NCBI GenBank assembly: GCA_949361645.1
Contig: OX442416.1
Span: 2,033,430 to 2,097,429 of the forward strand
Direction of reading: 5' to 3'
Source: Spongilla lacustris
Taxonomy: Eukaryota > Porifera > Demospongiae > Spongillida > Spongillidae
DNA length: 64,000 bases
Under the pieces are notes generated by a model that was not told the DNA's origin, searched no databases, and was given only the letters and a program-made list of their open reading frames with translations. Shown here piece by piece: positions 25,960 through 38,171 of this stretch (position 1 is the stretch's first letter; every line of letters starts with the position of its first letter). Both the position numbers and the translations under genes were made by a program.

Positions 25960-26880
25960 AGGCTCTTGGTGACGATCGTTTCAAGTAGTCTTCTCAAATA
26001 GCCGAGCTATCTCGAATGGCATCGATCGTTTTCAAAGTGTGGGCATCATTGGCAGAAAACAAAATCATTGTACAAGAATATTCAGTGAAGATATGCCAAG
26101 AGTTATCTAACGCAACGATTTGTCTGAAGACAGCAAAGATGGGAAACAAAAGATGTGGCCTTCTTTTCATCAAATCAGATTGACTCCTAACTTTAGAGCT
26201 AAGTGGCAGCAGTTGTTCTGTCATAGCATGGATGCAAATTCTCACTATTTATACCAATACCTTACAGATATAATCTTCAGAAAAATGATAACATCTAAAT
26301 TATACATTATACAAAGTACTGAATGATCTATTATTCAGCCTCTTACTAAAGTAGAAGAAAATGCACTGAGATACTCTGCAGGCTATGTATGCAAGCAGAT
26401 TGTTAAAGAAATAGAATGATCTAAGGACCCTAAAATGAAAGAGCTGCTATGTTGCATGGAGCTTTTAAAATATGATGAAGGTGTGTGTGAACAGGCCGGA
26501 CTCATCAGAATGGATCAATATTATTGATCGTAGGGGTTTATGGTTTGTTAGTGGCTGCACTTATCTTGTGTTTTATGCAATGGAAGAAGAGATTAGACTT
26601 CACTTGAGATGTATACATGGACAAGAAACAGCTAATTTGAAGACAGTTGTTTGTTCTATTATGAAAAATGAGGATGCACTATTTTACTGGTGTATGGCAT
26701 CAGCATCATTTCAAGAAGGGAAATCAAATAAAGTGCTAGAAAAAAAATGTTCAACTTTGGGTAACTGTTAGAGGTTTTGCATTTACAAGTGGTTGGATTG
26801 AACAGTATAAACAGTTAAAGAAAACAACAACTCCAAAAAATAAAGCACTTAGAGAAAGTCTGCAATGAAAGAAAACTGTG
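25960..26880 (+). pseudogene. decayed repetitive-family ORF, transposon-associated
   Basis: Three frames on the plus strand together give a recognisable but broken protein: MWPSFHQIRLTPNF near 26150, ENALRYSAGYVCKQIV near 26355, then WINIIDRRGLWFVSGCTY and DALFYWCMASASFQEG up to about 26730, and a VRGF / EQYKQLKK piece near 26775-26815. Stops and frameshifts separate the pieces. From memory this resembles a multi-copy protein family common in sponge and cnidarian genomes and usually uncharacterised. It lies next to the P-element-like transposase but on the opposite strand, and may belong to a separate element. Confidence 0.55.
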
Positions 26881-27321
26881 TGTGTCTGTTTAGCATACAG
26901 TATATACATTGCACATTTATACACTTTGTCTTGATCGTTTGTGCAAAGATCTTGATTGATTTTCAGTTGCTCCACAATAATCACTAGTACGTTTCTTTCC
27001 TCGAATATTTCCCTTTACAAAATCTGCACATGAGTTTGCCACATGAAGTGCCTGTGTGTTTTTACAAAACTCATTCACGGTAGGATTGGTATTAGTTGCA
27101 CCTCGTCGCTGACAACCAAAAAACTTTTCAAGTGGGTCCTGGCATAGTTTCTCACTGAGAAAGGACTTCACCCCAGGCAGTGTGAATAGATACTTTACCA
27201 ACTCAATGAAAGAATGAACTAAGGGGGAAAAAATCAACTTAGACTAGGTACCTGTATTCATTTACACACCATTTACCTTTCATTCTAATCCCCAAAAGAC
27301 TCTCCTGGCTCAGTATCATAA

Positions 27322-29237
27322 CAGGCACGTAGCCAGACATTTAGCTGGGGGGGGGGGGGGGGGGTGCAAATCCCACCTTACCTGGACCTTTATGGCCAGT
27401 TCTGTTGTCAAGGATGCCTGACATGCAAAGCCAAGTGTTAATTATGTCATGCTTGGGCATGCTTTTGCTAGAACATACTACGGGCATATTTGTGCATGCT
27501 TGTTGCTAGACTCGCATGCAGTTTTGAGTCTGTAAATGAGTTTCGGATGGTGACAAGTGTCAATCCAGTTATTTATTGCGCAAGCCGTTCCTACGTTCCT
27601 CTACACCAGTTGAATCAATATAAATGTAACTGTAGCTAACAGTAGTGAAAGATGCAATTAAAGGGAATTAAGATGGGTATATATCACCCAACTATCGACA
27701 ACCTTTTGATTCATAATGAATATGTAACAATGCCAGGTTATAGCCAGTCTAGGTCACCTTTATTTCCACGCCCGAAATGGTTCGTTAATACACTGCCCCC
27801 TTTTATGCCTGATATTGGCGGATCCAGCCAGAAATATGGTGGGGGTGGGGTGAAGGGGGGGGGGGGGGGGGGGGGTTACCAAGTACCCTTGCGTCCACCA
27901 GTCAAGGGTTATGGGGGAGTGCTGTGTAAGCTAGAACTTTGCGAGTTAATTAATTTAATCACAATCACTTTTCATTATCAACTATCAGTGCCTGCAATAG
28001 ATATTTGGCGGCCCTAAAAACTTTAGATCATAGCGACCCATGCATCCAATTCAATTAGCATCCGATAGGGAACTTCCACAGCGCATATGCGCATATTGTT
28101 GTGTTGTTTATGCAACATGCAACAACGCGGAACTTAAACAACATGCAAGCAACATGTTTACGTGGAACTGCATGTCTGAAACAACATGCAGGCAACATGT
28201 TACGTAGAACTGAAACAACAGGCAACATGTTATGCGGAACTGAAAGAACGGGCAATAACGGGCGACAATTGGAACTGCATGGAAAGAACGTTGTAAACTA
28301 GATAATGTCGCCAAGTTTATAAAAAATGCGTTCTTAGCTAACTTTAATTGTATAGACTGGCTATTATATAAAAATGGATGAATTAACCATGGTAGATCCA
28401 CCTTTGACAATGCACCATTAACTACGAATTTTATAGGAAGCATCTTTCGGTCGATGTTAGCCCATGAAATGCAGCAATGAAAACATGCAGTGGACACATC
28501 ATTAATTATCCCAAAATCTTTTGGCAAATGTATATACTGCTATCGAACTATTATACAACCCTGCAGAGAATTCGAACTGATCAATTGGTAACTCAGTGAC
28601 CTCCATCGACTCAGTAACATCCATCTGCTCCTTACATTCAACTTAATTCACATGCAGAGGAACGCTGTGCTGGATTGATATATGTTTGCTGATGGCCAGT
28701 TTTATACATGTACATGTACATGCACACTGCATGATGTGGAATCATACAGATATCTCTAAACTATCTAGGACTGAGGTGCTAGTTTCGGCACAGCCTTTTT
28801 TTTTTTTTTTTGCTGGCAGGAACTTCTCCATTGCCCGTTGTACAGTACTGAGGCTTTATTTAATTTCACTTTTGCGAGTCGCAGACCCCATGGACGGACC
28901 GATATACACGCAATAGCCACGCATGCCGCCAATAATACCAATAGTCATTGCTTGGTTCGAACCTGACTGATCTGAAGTGGCCTGGCTCCTATTAAACAAG
29001 TTACAATTCAAACGTGAAAATCACGTGTTGACAGTGTAAACGTGTTAAATTACAATGTAATTTGTTTCCTGGACAGCATATGTACAAACTTGACTGTGTA
29101 AGGCGATTTACTAATGCGTTCTAATGTAATTATATTCATTGGACCAAATAGAGCGGACCTAGCGGCAGGCGGGGGGGGGGGGGGGGGGGGGGGGGGGTGC
29201 AAATGCACCTAATGCACCCTCTATGGCTACGGGCCTG
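27322..29237. mobile_element. hAT-type element inserted in the P-element-like transposase
   Basis: Ends CAGGCACGTAGCCAG and its near complement GGCTACGGGCCTG. The 8 bp flanks TATCATAA and AATCATTC share ATCAT in register, a worn 8 bp duplication. On the minus strand the transposase reading KETKNRMI stops at the element and resumes as LSQESLLGIRMK beyond it, confirming insertion into coding sequence. Poly-G runs at 27345-27363 and 29171-29197 lie just inside the ends. No transposase of its own is recognisable. Confidence 0.8.
28108..28262. repeat. ~38 bp tandem repeat
   Basis: About four units containing CAACATGCAGGCAACATGTT followed by a GGAACTG word, inside the hAT-type element. Units become more diverged to the right. 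Confidence 0.75.
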
Positions 29238-31061
29238 AATCATTCTGTTTTTAGTTTCTTTGTCTAAACTTTTTGGCAAGGAAAAAACACTGCTCTCCCA
29301 TGAATCCAGATATAAATGAAGAAAACATCTTTAAGCCATTTTAATCTTTCGTCATCTGGTGATCTGTACGGCTCAAGAAATGGCTTCCTTTTCTGTGTCC
29401 CACTGTTGTAATTCAGGCAATCAAAAGACTTGTCGAACATGCTAACAAAAATAGCTGTCTGTTCAGCACCTTCTCCCCCAGTCATTTGAAACAGACTCAC
29501 TAAGAACCTTAAGTAGATGCAAATTAATATAGAGTAGGCACATAAAGTATACCAACCTGCATGAGCAGCTAGGTCCACTCTCATTTTGGAAAAGGATGTA
29601 AAGTTAATGTGCTCATACTTAAGTTTAGGAACAAGACGTATTCCAGGTACACTTTTCTTAGGTTCATATCTTGATAATACAATGCAGTTAAGTGATTCCA
29701 ACTTATGCTCTTTCCATTGCACTGAGAGAAATAGTAGGAAATAGTACAATAAATGCATTACATCACACCACATACCCATAGGTTACGTTGCATCCAACAG
29801 TTTTTATTAAATGTGGTGGGTCAGAAATGAAATAAACGGGACGATTCGGGGAATATGGATTGGCAACTTTGTATGTAAGTGTTTTGCCACACCCATGGCT
29901 TTTGAAAGATCGTCTATTTGGTGATGCTCCATCAGCTGTTATAGTCATCACTTTAAACCCACAACACTCAAGCCTTGAAATAGCCTGCCACACTAGATTA
30001 AAAAGGTCTGCACAAAGTGACGATGTTGCAAACTGAGCATAGGGAAAACAAAGATGAGAAAAAAAACCACGAACCATAATGACCAACATGGATGTTGCTA
30101 ACTGACCATCTTCTTGAAGCGATTTGTTTTCGAAATGCAATAACTGATTATTAACATCACCTAAAAGCCAATTAGGTCTCCAATATGTTTTTTATAAACA
30201 AGATCCTCTTTGATGCGGACCTCATCGGTGAGGAGCCCGATGCAATGTTCGTATTCAGCACAGCTCTTCAGGTTTGCAGCCACCTTTAGCTGCTCATCAA
30301 CATCTATAGAAAAACCAATAGTAGTTGTTGAAATGTAAGTAATAGTATGTTGGCATTTTCATGATTCCAGAAGATCTTAATAACTAACATCTTGCCCAGA
30401 ACAATAAACATCACTTTATCATCATCGGGTGCCATTTAATGGATTTGGCAGATTTATGTGATGCTGCAATCCTTTGTTGTTCCCAAAAGAACCTCAAAAG
30501 AGAGTTCTGTGGGAAAGATGCTGAAATATCTATATGGTGCTGTTCGATTATACTCTTTAGTTCTTCATGAACAGATGATTCTACTAACATGCCTGTACAG
30601 AGTCAATTTCTGTTTCATTCTATTAAGTTGGTGTGATTTCGGGTGAAGATTTCGTAGCCGATTAACTAGATCTTCGTGTGTCAAATAACAATAGTTAGTG
30701 TGGCTGGTGGAATCAGCAACACTGATAGACTTAGAGGGTTACTGTTTAGCTCATGACACCATGGAGTGAAGTGATGCACAAAATTATCACATGCTGTGCA
30801 GTGATGTGTGGCACCAATTGGAATGAGAACATTACACAATGAGTGCCGTATTGTGGGAAATCCAAGAGTAACACACTCAACTGCTGCCACCACAATAGTG
30901 CCTAAAACATAAAATATGTGACATGATACAGGCATGGGTGGAAGTGATCTCTCACCTGATGTACTCATAAACTCCTTTCTTTTCAATACCAAAAAAATTT
31001 TCGTCATGGTTTCCAAGGCACAAAGTGTAAGTATCAAGGAGAGACAGTATTCTTGACACAT

Positions 31062-32325
31062 CTATTACTGTAATCAAAATCATTTTAAAATGCATCAAGA
31101 TGGTATACATTCTACTTATATGACTTAATACAAATAGGTACATGTAGTTTCACAATAGAAGGATGATAAGAGGTAGCCTGAATGGCCCAATCATTGCAAT
31201 TTATAGACCATGACATATCATCTTTCACACAAACACTGATCTTCGTTTCTAATCAATGATCTTTAACTCTGTTCTTGAAAAATCCTATACAACCATTGCC
31301 TGGTGCATTGAACCAGCCTAGGAATGTTTGCATATCAATTTATCAAAATAAGAGCACTGTACTATGTGTACCTTCAAGATAGATTTTAGTAACTTTCAAG
31401 AGTATTTGAAGATCACATAGTCCAGTATTAAAACTATGGAAAGACTTCCAAAGGAATTGATACCTGCAAAACAGTACAATATCAAATGTCCAATTTGGAT
31501 TACATAACTATACCTTAAGAGGCATGGATATCAACTCCAAAGGTATTCTCACTACATATAGTTACACATCAATACATGTATACGCATGTGCATGCACCTT
31601 CAATTTTGGCGCCATGCGTATTGGCCCGCATAAAATGATTTGACCTCCTCTATTTATTTTGAAGAATCGCCGCGGGAAGGCGTCTTTTGAGAATAAGTAC
31701 AACAATGGTACGTCTCGAACGATATATTACACTGTTGATCGTGTGTATACGATGCTTTATATGCAGTTGATGTGCAAGAGATCTATGACATCGTTGGTAA
31801 GCCTGTGCGATTAGGATACGGTCATGCATGTGCAGTGTACATGCAACACATACGCGTAGGGTACGTGAGACTGTAGTATACATGTAGGCCATGAGCAAAA
31901 CTAAACTTAGTGTAAGTTGTAACACGTACGATAGTGACAGCAGTTTAATAGCACTTGCAATCACGCTTAACAACCAATTTAGATATACAAAAATAAGTAC
32001 ATATACATGTATACTCAATACTGGGATGTCACGACACTGTTGTCGGCTCCACACAATAAGACATTTTTAAAACTGTATAATAATGGTTTAATATATCAGT
32101 CTTCCCTTGCAGCCGGACAATTATCTAGCCGCTCGCCGGTAGGGTTATATGTGCATGCATCTAAACTGGCTACGCCTATACACATTTACTTCATGCGTGC
32201 GACACTCACAACTTTCCACTTATAATTAAGCGTAAGTGCTCAGTGCATGTAAACAGACCGTCGGTTATATACCTTGCACACATGTACATGCATATTCTAT
32301 ATAATTCCGCTGTATTCATGATATT

Positions 32326-32326
<1 letters not shown>
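31062..32326. other. no gene recognised
   Basis: Minus-strand ORF 31650-32054 (134 codons) and smaller ORFs have no motif I recognise and no supporting splice or repeat context. AT-rich throughout. Confidence 0.45.

Positions 32327-32366
<40 letters not shown>
32327..32366. repeat. poly-C run
   Basis: 40 consecutive C. No inverted ends were recognised around it, unlike most other homopolymer runs in the window. Confidence 0.9.
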
Positions 32367-32368
<2 letters not shown>

Positions 32369-32504
32369 AATAAAGAATGTATGTATATATCGGACTATAG
32401 CTTTTTTTGTGCGAAATATAATTCGAGCTTCAATTAATCGGACAATTCCTCCGTGAAAAATCAGTGCGGGCCGGTAAAAGCCGATCTTTGTGGGAATTGT
32501 TTCC

Positions 32505-33290
32505 GATTTTGATCCGTTTTATTTATTTAATCCTATCTGCATGCAAGGTATGGCGGTTCGTATAGAAAAAGGTAAGCAATTGTTCAGTTTGTGCTATAAC
32601 GTATTATAACTGCTGGCTCTGCACACGATTGCGTAAGTCCGTATATATACGGAAATTATTGTGTGAGCAGTATGTTTATGAAAATGCGTCCGACTGTTAC
32701 CAAATTTGAAATCGAACATGTATAGCTACTAAGTTACCGCTTATACTGATTAGCTATGCCTTAAAATAGAACCGCTACGTGCATACGCATGTATCATGAT
32801 GTATGTGTTGATCTGGCGATATCATAATTTGCCCTATATACCAGTATATACCGGTATACATGTATATCATCATTGTGTGCTAGTATAAAGGTTAAAGCAC
32901 GATGCCGTGACGTGGTGTTACGTGCAGCGCGATTGGAGATCACTCGTACATCTTGTATTATGGGCCAACTGATATGAAATTTGAAACATGCAATCATCTA
33001 AATTCAAACGGGCCCCGAAAAATTTATTTAAAAAATATTTTCTCACTTCTACTTACATGCTCTCTGTCCATCACAATTTATCATTAGGCAGTATAAGTGA
33101 GAACATATGCATGACGATGAGAAACGGCATTTATCTATTGCTTTCGTTTGATATGTATAATGCTGCCCGGACGCTATGATCGTAGTGGGTACATGTAAGT
33201 GTTTCTAAACGGGCGGGAGGGGTACGAGTGCTATGCAACGATTCCTATATGAAATCTCTCTTAAATTTATGTCCACAATGGGAACTTCGT
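32505..33290. repeat. third copy of the dispersed repeat
   Basis: Matches 12200-12570 and 25060-25760 in order: CAATTGTTCAGTTTGTGCTA (32578 / about 25118), AAATGCGTCCGACTGT (32681), CATAATTTGCCC (32824), TCTAAACGGGCGGGAGGGGT (33204, versus 25688) and ATGAAATCTCTCTTAAATTT (about 33249). It contains the empty site for the MITE at 12571-12857. Confidence 0.82.
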
Positions 33291-33629
33291 GCAGACGGTA
33301 TGTTATTTGAGTCAACATAAAACATTTTACATTGAAGCGCTACATGTTGCTCTGTCCGCGGCTCTTGAACTGTTATACAGGGAGTAAGTTATCCATGCAG
33401 TCTTTCCATTTATTATATTTACAGTTGTCCTTAAGAATTGGATGTATTATTCATTTCCAGGACCTGTTCTAATTTGGCAGATGACCATTGCACGTCGATT
33501 GATCCAATATACCAATCTTTCGCAACAACGCTAAAACCATGCGCAGTGTGTAAGCACATGCATGCATTTGACTATTATACGTGTGTATACATTGGTAAAA
33601 TAAGTTCTATTTATACCATACAACTTGTA

Positions 33630-34086
33630 GTAGGGTGTCTGGTGTGATGGGGGTAGCTATGGTTGTGTGCCTCGTGAGGGCATCAAGTGTGATGGTGATA
33701 GGTGTGTTTGTGTGCCTCGTGAGGGCATCTGGTGTGATGGGGGTAGGTGCGTTTGTGTGATGGGGTAGGTGTGTTTTTGTGCTGAGGGCAACTGGTGTGA
33801 TGGGGGTAGGTGTGTGTGTGCTGAGGGTATCTGGTGTGATGTGGGTAGCTGTAGGAGGGTCTCTAGTGTGATGTGTACATTTAGGTGGCTCAGTGAGCAG
33901 AAAACCTGAATATCCTAGGTATTCGGCTGGCAAATTGTCAAAACCTATTCGGAAAAATCGATTTTCTTTTTTCAAGGATTCGGAAAAATCGATTTTCAGA
34001 TCCAAAAAAACCTGAAAAATCGATTAGTTTTTAAAAGTATTCGGAAAAATCGATTTTCATTATTCAGGGGAGGTTACACACCCTAC
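33630..34086. mobile_element. mariner-like non-autonomous element with minisatellite interior
   Basis: Ends GTAGGGTGT and the complement, flanked by TA on both sides (33628-33629, 34087-34088). The left half is a minisatellite of about 8 units around CTGGTGTGATGGGGGTAGGT. The right half has three copies of TTCGGAAAAATCGATTTTC. The threonine/proline/histidine ORF here is a repeat artefact. Confidence 0.65.
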
Positions 34087-34670
34087 TATATATAACAGTG
34101 GATAAGCTAATCACAGTGTGCCATGACTGGGGCTATGTGTCATGGCTTACATGTGTGTAGGTTATGTGACATGACTTATTAGATGGGTGAGTGCTATAAC
34201 CTACATGTGTGGAAGCAATGTGCCATGGCTTACATGTGTGTAGGCTATATACATGTATATATGTACGCGGTGCATGTCTTGCTAAGCCAGATTTTGGTTG
34301 AACAACAATTCATGAAGAATTCAGTAAATGTATATCTCAGTTTGGAAAGGATGCTTTCGTCAAACACTACATGTATGTACAAAGCTTGCAAACTTTAAAA
34401 TACAAAGGAGCTTTTTTAGGGAACACTCCGGCAAATTAGGTGTGGTATTTGTATAGGTACATCCATGTTGCCCTTTGCATTTCCATTGCCAATTCATGTA
34501 AGATCATTCTGTGCCCTTTGCGAAGGTCAGTGGTGCATCTTTAGTCTTTCGTACCATGATATAATGTATATAGAATACATTACATCATGGCATCCAACTA
34601 CCTTCAGTTATTTCAGTGGCCCACACCGCCTACAGCTATTGGAAAAAAATTGAGAGAATAACCTTCTTAC

Positions 34671-34822
34671 CATGCTGTTCCGGACACAAGCGAACATAAA
34701 ACCAGTTGCCCGATAGAGGGTCTTCCGCTTTTATCTGTGTGGAAGTGGTCATTAAGGAACCAAGCGGCCTCATATGGCCGTTCTTAAAGTCACAACAATT
34801 CATAGAGAGGCATTCCAACTGG
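34671..34822 (-). CDS. orphan exon of an unidentified gene
   Basis: A 152 nt open stretch between an acceptor (TTGTGTTTCAG at 34823) and a donor (GTAAGAAG at 34670). It encodes LECLSMNCCDFKNGHMRPLG and KAEDPLSGNWFYVRLCPEQH. An inverted, diverged copy at 35700-35860 preserves CCDFKKGDMRPIGSLM and KAEDPL but has lost two bases upstream, breaking the frame. The family is not recognised; the cysteine spacing suggests an extracellular module. It may be a gene fragment carried in a repeat. Confidence 0.45.
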
Positions 34823-34845
34823 CTGAAACACAAAATACATCCACT

Positions 34846-35037
34846 CTGCTTAACTAATGTAACTATCTACACTATCTACATGCCCTTGTGTTGCATGTAC
34901 TAGTACATGTACAGAGGAGATGACGGGAGCAATTGCATCTTGGCCAGCAGCTGCAGGAATTGCTCCCGTCATCTCTTCCGTACATGTACTAGTACATGCC
35001 ACACAAGGACATATAGATAGTTACATTAGTTAAACAG
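34846..35037. repeat. 190 bp imperfect palindrome
   Basis: Arms run from CTTAACTAATGTAACTATCT inward through CATGTACTAGTACATGTAC to AGATGACGGGAGCAATT, meeting a ~25 bp loop near 34948. It sits just to the right of the orphan exon, between the two inverted exon copies, so the larger 34671-35860 region is also an inverted repeat. Confidence 0.8.
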
Positions 35038-35040
35038 ATT

Positions 35041-36772
35041 GATTCAAATATGCTAAACTGCAGTCTTTGTACTCAGTTTTTTACTATTGGTGTCTACGTT
35101 AGTAGGTTCTAACAGACTATGTAGGATTTGAAGTGTCGTGTACAATTGGACTGTAGGAGCGCATTTGGATTGAGCTGTCTATATGTGTATGATATCTGTG
35201 CTATTCTACATTAATCAACACTTAACCAGTCTAATAGAAGGCTTAGATCAGAGAGATAATGATCACTCATTCACACATTTTAAGTTAGCTAGCTATAGCA
35301 TGACTATGGGATTAATTGTTCACGGCCAAACACTTTTAAGTTCCACTTGCAATCAATTTATGTCATATGTCATATACATGTATATACATGTCATTGTAAT
35401 GATAAAAAGTTCCAATTCCTGAAAAAAGTACACCTTACTTTTTTTATTTCCATTGTTCCCTGAGGTGTTAGGGAATAGACGTTTTTGTCGGTTTAATGTA
35501 GTGAATTAGACAGAAACTATGATCCTTCCATAAGTGATTGGTTGAACAGCACGTGATGTGACCATATTGGTATATAATGTTTTATGAACGGGAAGAAATT
35601 CCAGTCTACGTTGCCAGCGCCATGTCTGTGAATTTTCCATCAAGTGTTGTGTTCACTGTTATTTATGAGTGGATGGATTTTGTGTTCACCCGGGTGGCTG
35701 GCATTGCTATGGGTATGGAATGCCTCTATGAATTGCTGTGACTTTAAGAAGGGTGATATGAGGCCAATTGGTTCCTTAATGATCACTTCCACACAAATGA
35801 AAGCTGAAGACCCTCTTACTGAGGAACTTGTGTTATGTTGTGGTGTCCAGAGCAGTGTGGTATCTTCAAAAGTATTTTCAAATAGCTGTAGGTAGTTGTG
35901 TGGTGATTGTGTTGTGAATATTGTTTGGTCATACGTTGTTTCCATGAAGTTGGCAGTCATGCACTGGCTATGCTGCATAAGGAGTTGTCAGTATATGCAT
36001 GGCCTAATGTACATTGAGGAGAGACAGGATATAGCCTTTAAATGGTGCTTTTCTGTATTGTGCTCGTATCTAACATGCTCACAACCTTTTGTTATTCTTT
36101 CAAACAAAAAATATCACTGGGACAGCTTGATACCAAGCTGCCTTATCAACTGCACCAATCCGACCTTCCCTTCCCCTTCCCCCAAATGTAAAGTGTCATG
36201 CTGAAATGCGTTCATATTCCTTTCTTGTTTTATAACATGTTTTATTTTTGCATTCTGTTTAGATTTTTGACCTACACATCATATCTTAAAATTACTTGTA
36301 TAATGTGAATGCAATACTACATATGCTGCAAGTGTCACACAAGGGGGACACACATTTACAGGTAGACACAATAGGTACCCAGGTAAATAAGATTCAAACT
36401 GGTATATCATCATTTGAAATTAAAATGGTGATTGTAATGATATAATACCATGGATCTGATGAGATGATTTATTAGCGGTTCTGCGGACGCACCAGAACCA
36501 ACAAGTTTGAAACGTATAAAGCAAGTTGGATTTGTTTTATCATTTTTCTAGGTAAGTTCAGAGAGTAAACAGGCACACCCCTACAGTGGCTACCTCACCA
36601 GGCCCCATCCTAATGTTATCACAGATATGGCGCTCCCAGAGACTCTCAGGTTAGATTCAAATGAGTGAAATAAGATATCAAAAATAAAATTCTTCATGTG
36701 TAGACACCCACTCAGTTATAAGTAAGGAAACAAGGAATTACAGAAATTACAAATGCATGTACATACTACACA
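35041..36772. other. no gene recognised outside the inverted exon copy
   Basis: 35041-35640 and 35900-36770 contain short ORFs without motifs. Nothing further can be supported. Confidence 0.4.
35700..35860 (+). pseudogene. inverted copy of the orphan exon
   Basis: About 85% similar, by eye, to the reverse complement of 34671-34822. A 2 bp deletion between GAATGCCTC and ATGAATTGC shifts the frame relative to the other copy, and the homologous donor is lost. Confidence 0.5.
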
Positions 36773-36923
36773 CACTATGAAAAAGGTATCGTTATACACT
36801 ACTGTATAACAGTGTGTATATAGACGTTATTGCGTATACGTGTGTATAACGTCTCAATACGCAGTGTTATACACCGCTAATTGATGTTATACACGTGTGA
36901 ATAACAGCCCTTTTTACACAGTG
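36773..36923. mobile_element. CACTA-like MITE, copy 1
   Basis: 151 bp with ends CACTATGAAAAAGG and CCTTTTTACACAGTG, flanked by ACA on both sides. Same family and length as 47380-47530, which is flanked by TAT on both sides. CACTR ends and 3 bp target duplications fit the CACTA/EnSpm superfamily. The interior is made of TTATACAC / GTGTATAA words in both orientations. Confidence 0.82.
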
Positions 36924-37945
36924 ACAGCCATCAGAGCAACTAATCTTTCTTTATTAAAATTATTAATTACTGATTACACAATGTATCATTGTCCTTGAAA
37001 GAATAATCTTCCCTTAAAATTATATGTGCATATAATTTCCACATGACAGTGACTGATGAGCTACATGGGAAACAGAAGACATGAGGTCTTTTTTGGCCCT
37101 TTTGTGAGGCAGTATCAATAGATCTAGCTCCTAATCTTTAACCAGATTCAGGGGGGAGGGGGGGGGGGGGTGGAATTGTCTAAGCTAGGCTGGAATGCAG
37201 TTCTGGATCAATGCAGCACAATGTGCTAGCTATATTACTGAATTCCGGACTGCCAGAATAACTTTCATTGACCAGGTTGCCAGACCCTGTGTACAGTGCA
37301 TGTTAGTTGCGTACATTTGGGTCTTGGTACAAGAATTGTCCCCTGCTAATGTCTATGTACATATTGGTTCATTGTGTAATTCTATATCAGGGCTATTATG
37401 GCAGTTCTGTTTGAATTCGGCCCAACCATAATCTACAGGAATGTGCTTGGTCAGGATTAAATGATGCCATATGCGAAACGGAAATGCTATGAGCATGGCT
37501 GCATCACTAACATAGCACATGCAAAGCATAGACATTGTATATACTTAATAAAACCATCTGGGATGAACTGAACTGACAAATGTGTGCATGCAAGTCAGAG
37601 CTTAATCTATATCTATATGATGTTTAGCAAATGTAGTTAGACTGATGTGTACATTTGCCTTCATCCTGTACCCTCATGCCCTTGATTGCAGTTTGCGGTA
37701 ACAATTAAGTACCAGGAATGCATAGTAACCTAAATGCCTCATGCATGAATTGGTGACATGTTTAGCTTATATCAAAATAACACTCCAACAAACATTTATC
37801 CACTACATGTACAAACATATTCAACATTATCAAGCGTGTTACTATACTAATGCAATACTAAAGCTTCCCTATACATCTAGGTGCAGCATATGGAGTTAAG
37901 CTAGACTTGTGCATTTTTTCTATGTACACAATGTTACACATGTGC
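36924..37945. other. 3' flank of the receptor gene
   Basis: No coding content recognised apart from a G-rich run at about 37147-37170. The receptor's 3' UTR should lie at its right edge on the minus strand. The poly(A) site was not assigned. Confidence 0.45.
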
Positions 37946-38171
37946 TTAGTTGTACACTGAGTCATCATATGCCGGTGTTGGTTCATAAATACTTGAGTCA
38001 TCAAAAGTTGCTTTACTTGAGTCATCAAAAGTTGCTTTATTGAATCCTGGTGTTTCAAAGTCATCGATTTGTACCTTCTGTATATCTTCACGTGCTGCAT
38101 ATCTCACAGGAGGAACAGGGAGGTTTGGATTGTCAGCATCAGACCTTTTGGTAGCCATCCTTTTCATGTAT
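37946..38171 (-). CDS. receptor last exon: cytoplasmic tail
   Basis: Acceptor TTTGTACAG at 38172; stop codon at 37946-37948. A basic patch KRMATKR follows the membrane. The tail has tyrosines in PPVRYAAR, SIYEPTPAYDDSVYN and ends with them. YEPT fits a possible SH2-binding site (inference). A perfect 24 nt tandem duplication gives KATFDDSSKATFDDSS. Confidence 0.82.

Larger units (their letters stand above)
26917..31000 (-). pseudogene. P-element / THAP9-like transposase, broken
   Basis: Read right to left on the minus strand: a Cys segment with RHSLCNVLIPIG and CTACDNF (about 30750-30880); NRLRNLHPKSHQLNRMKQKL (about 30600-30670); FWEQQRIAASHKSAKSIKWH (about 30430-30490); VRIKEDLVYKKHIGDLIGF (about 30155-30220); the RNase-H-like catalytic region with TITADGASPNRR and YFISDPPHLIKT (29763-30140); IRLVPKLKYEHINFTSFSK and SPDDERLKWLKD (29264-29720); and, beyond an insertion and a 58 bp intron, the C-terminal QDPLEKFFGCQRRG and EFCKNTQALHV (26917-27218). 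This order is that of P-element/THAP9 transposases. A one-base deletion after DLIGF, a frame change near 29300 and a hAT-type insertion at 27322-29237 show it is inactive. The N-terminal THAP finger was not found. Confidence 0.8.
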
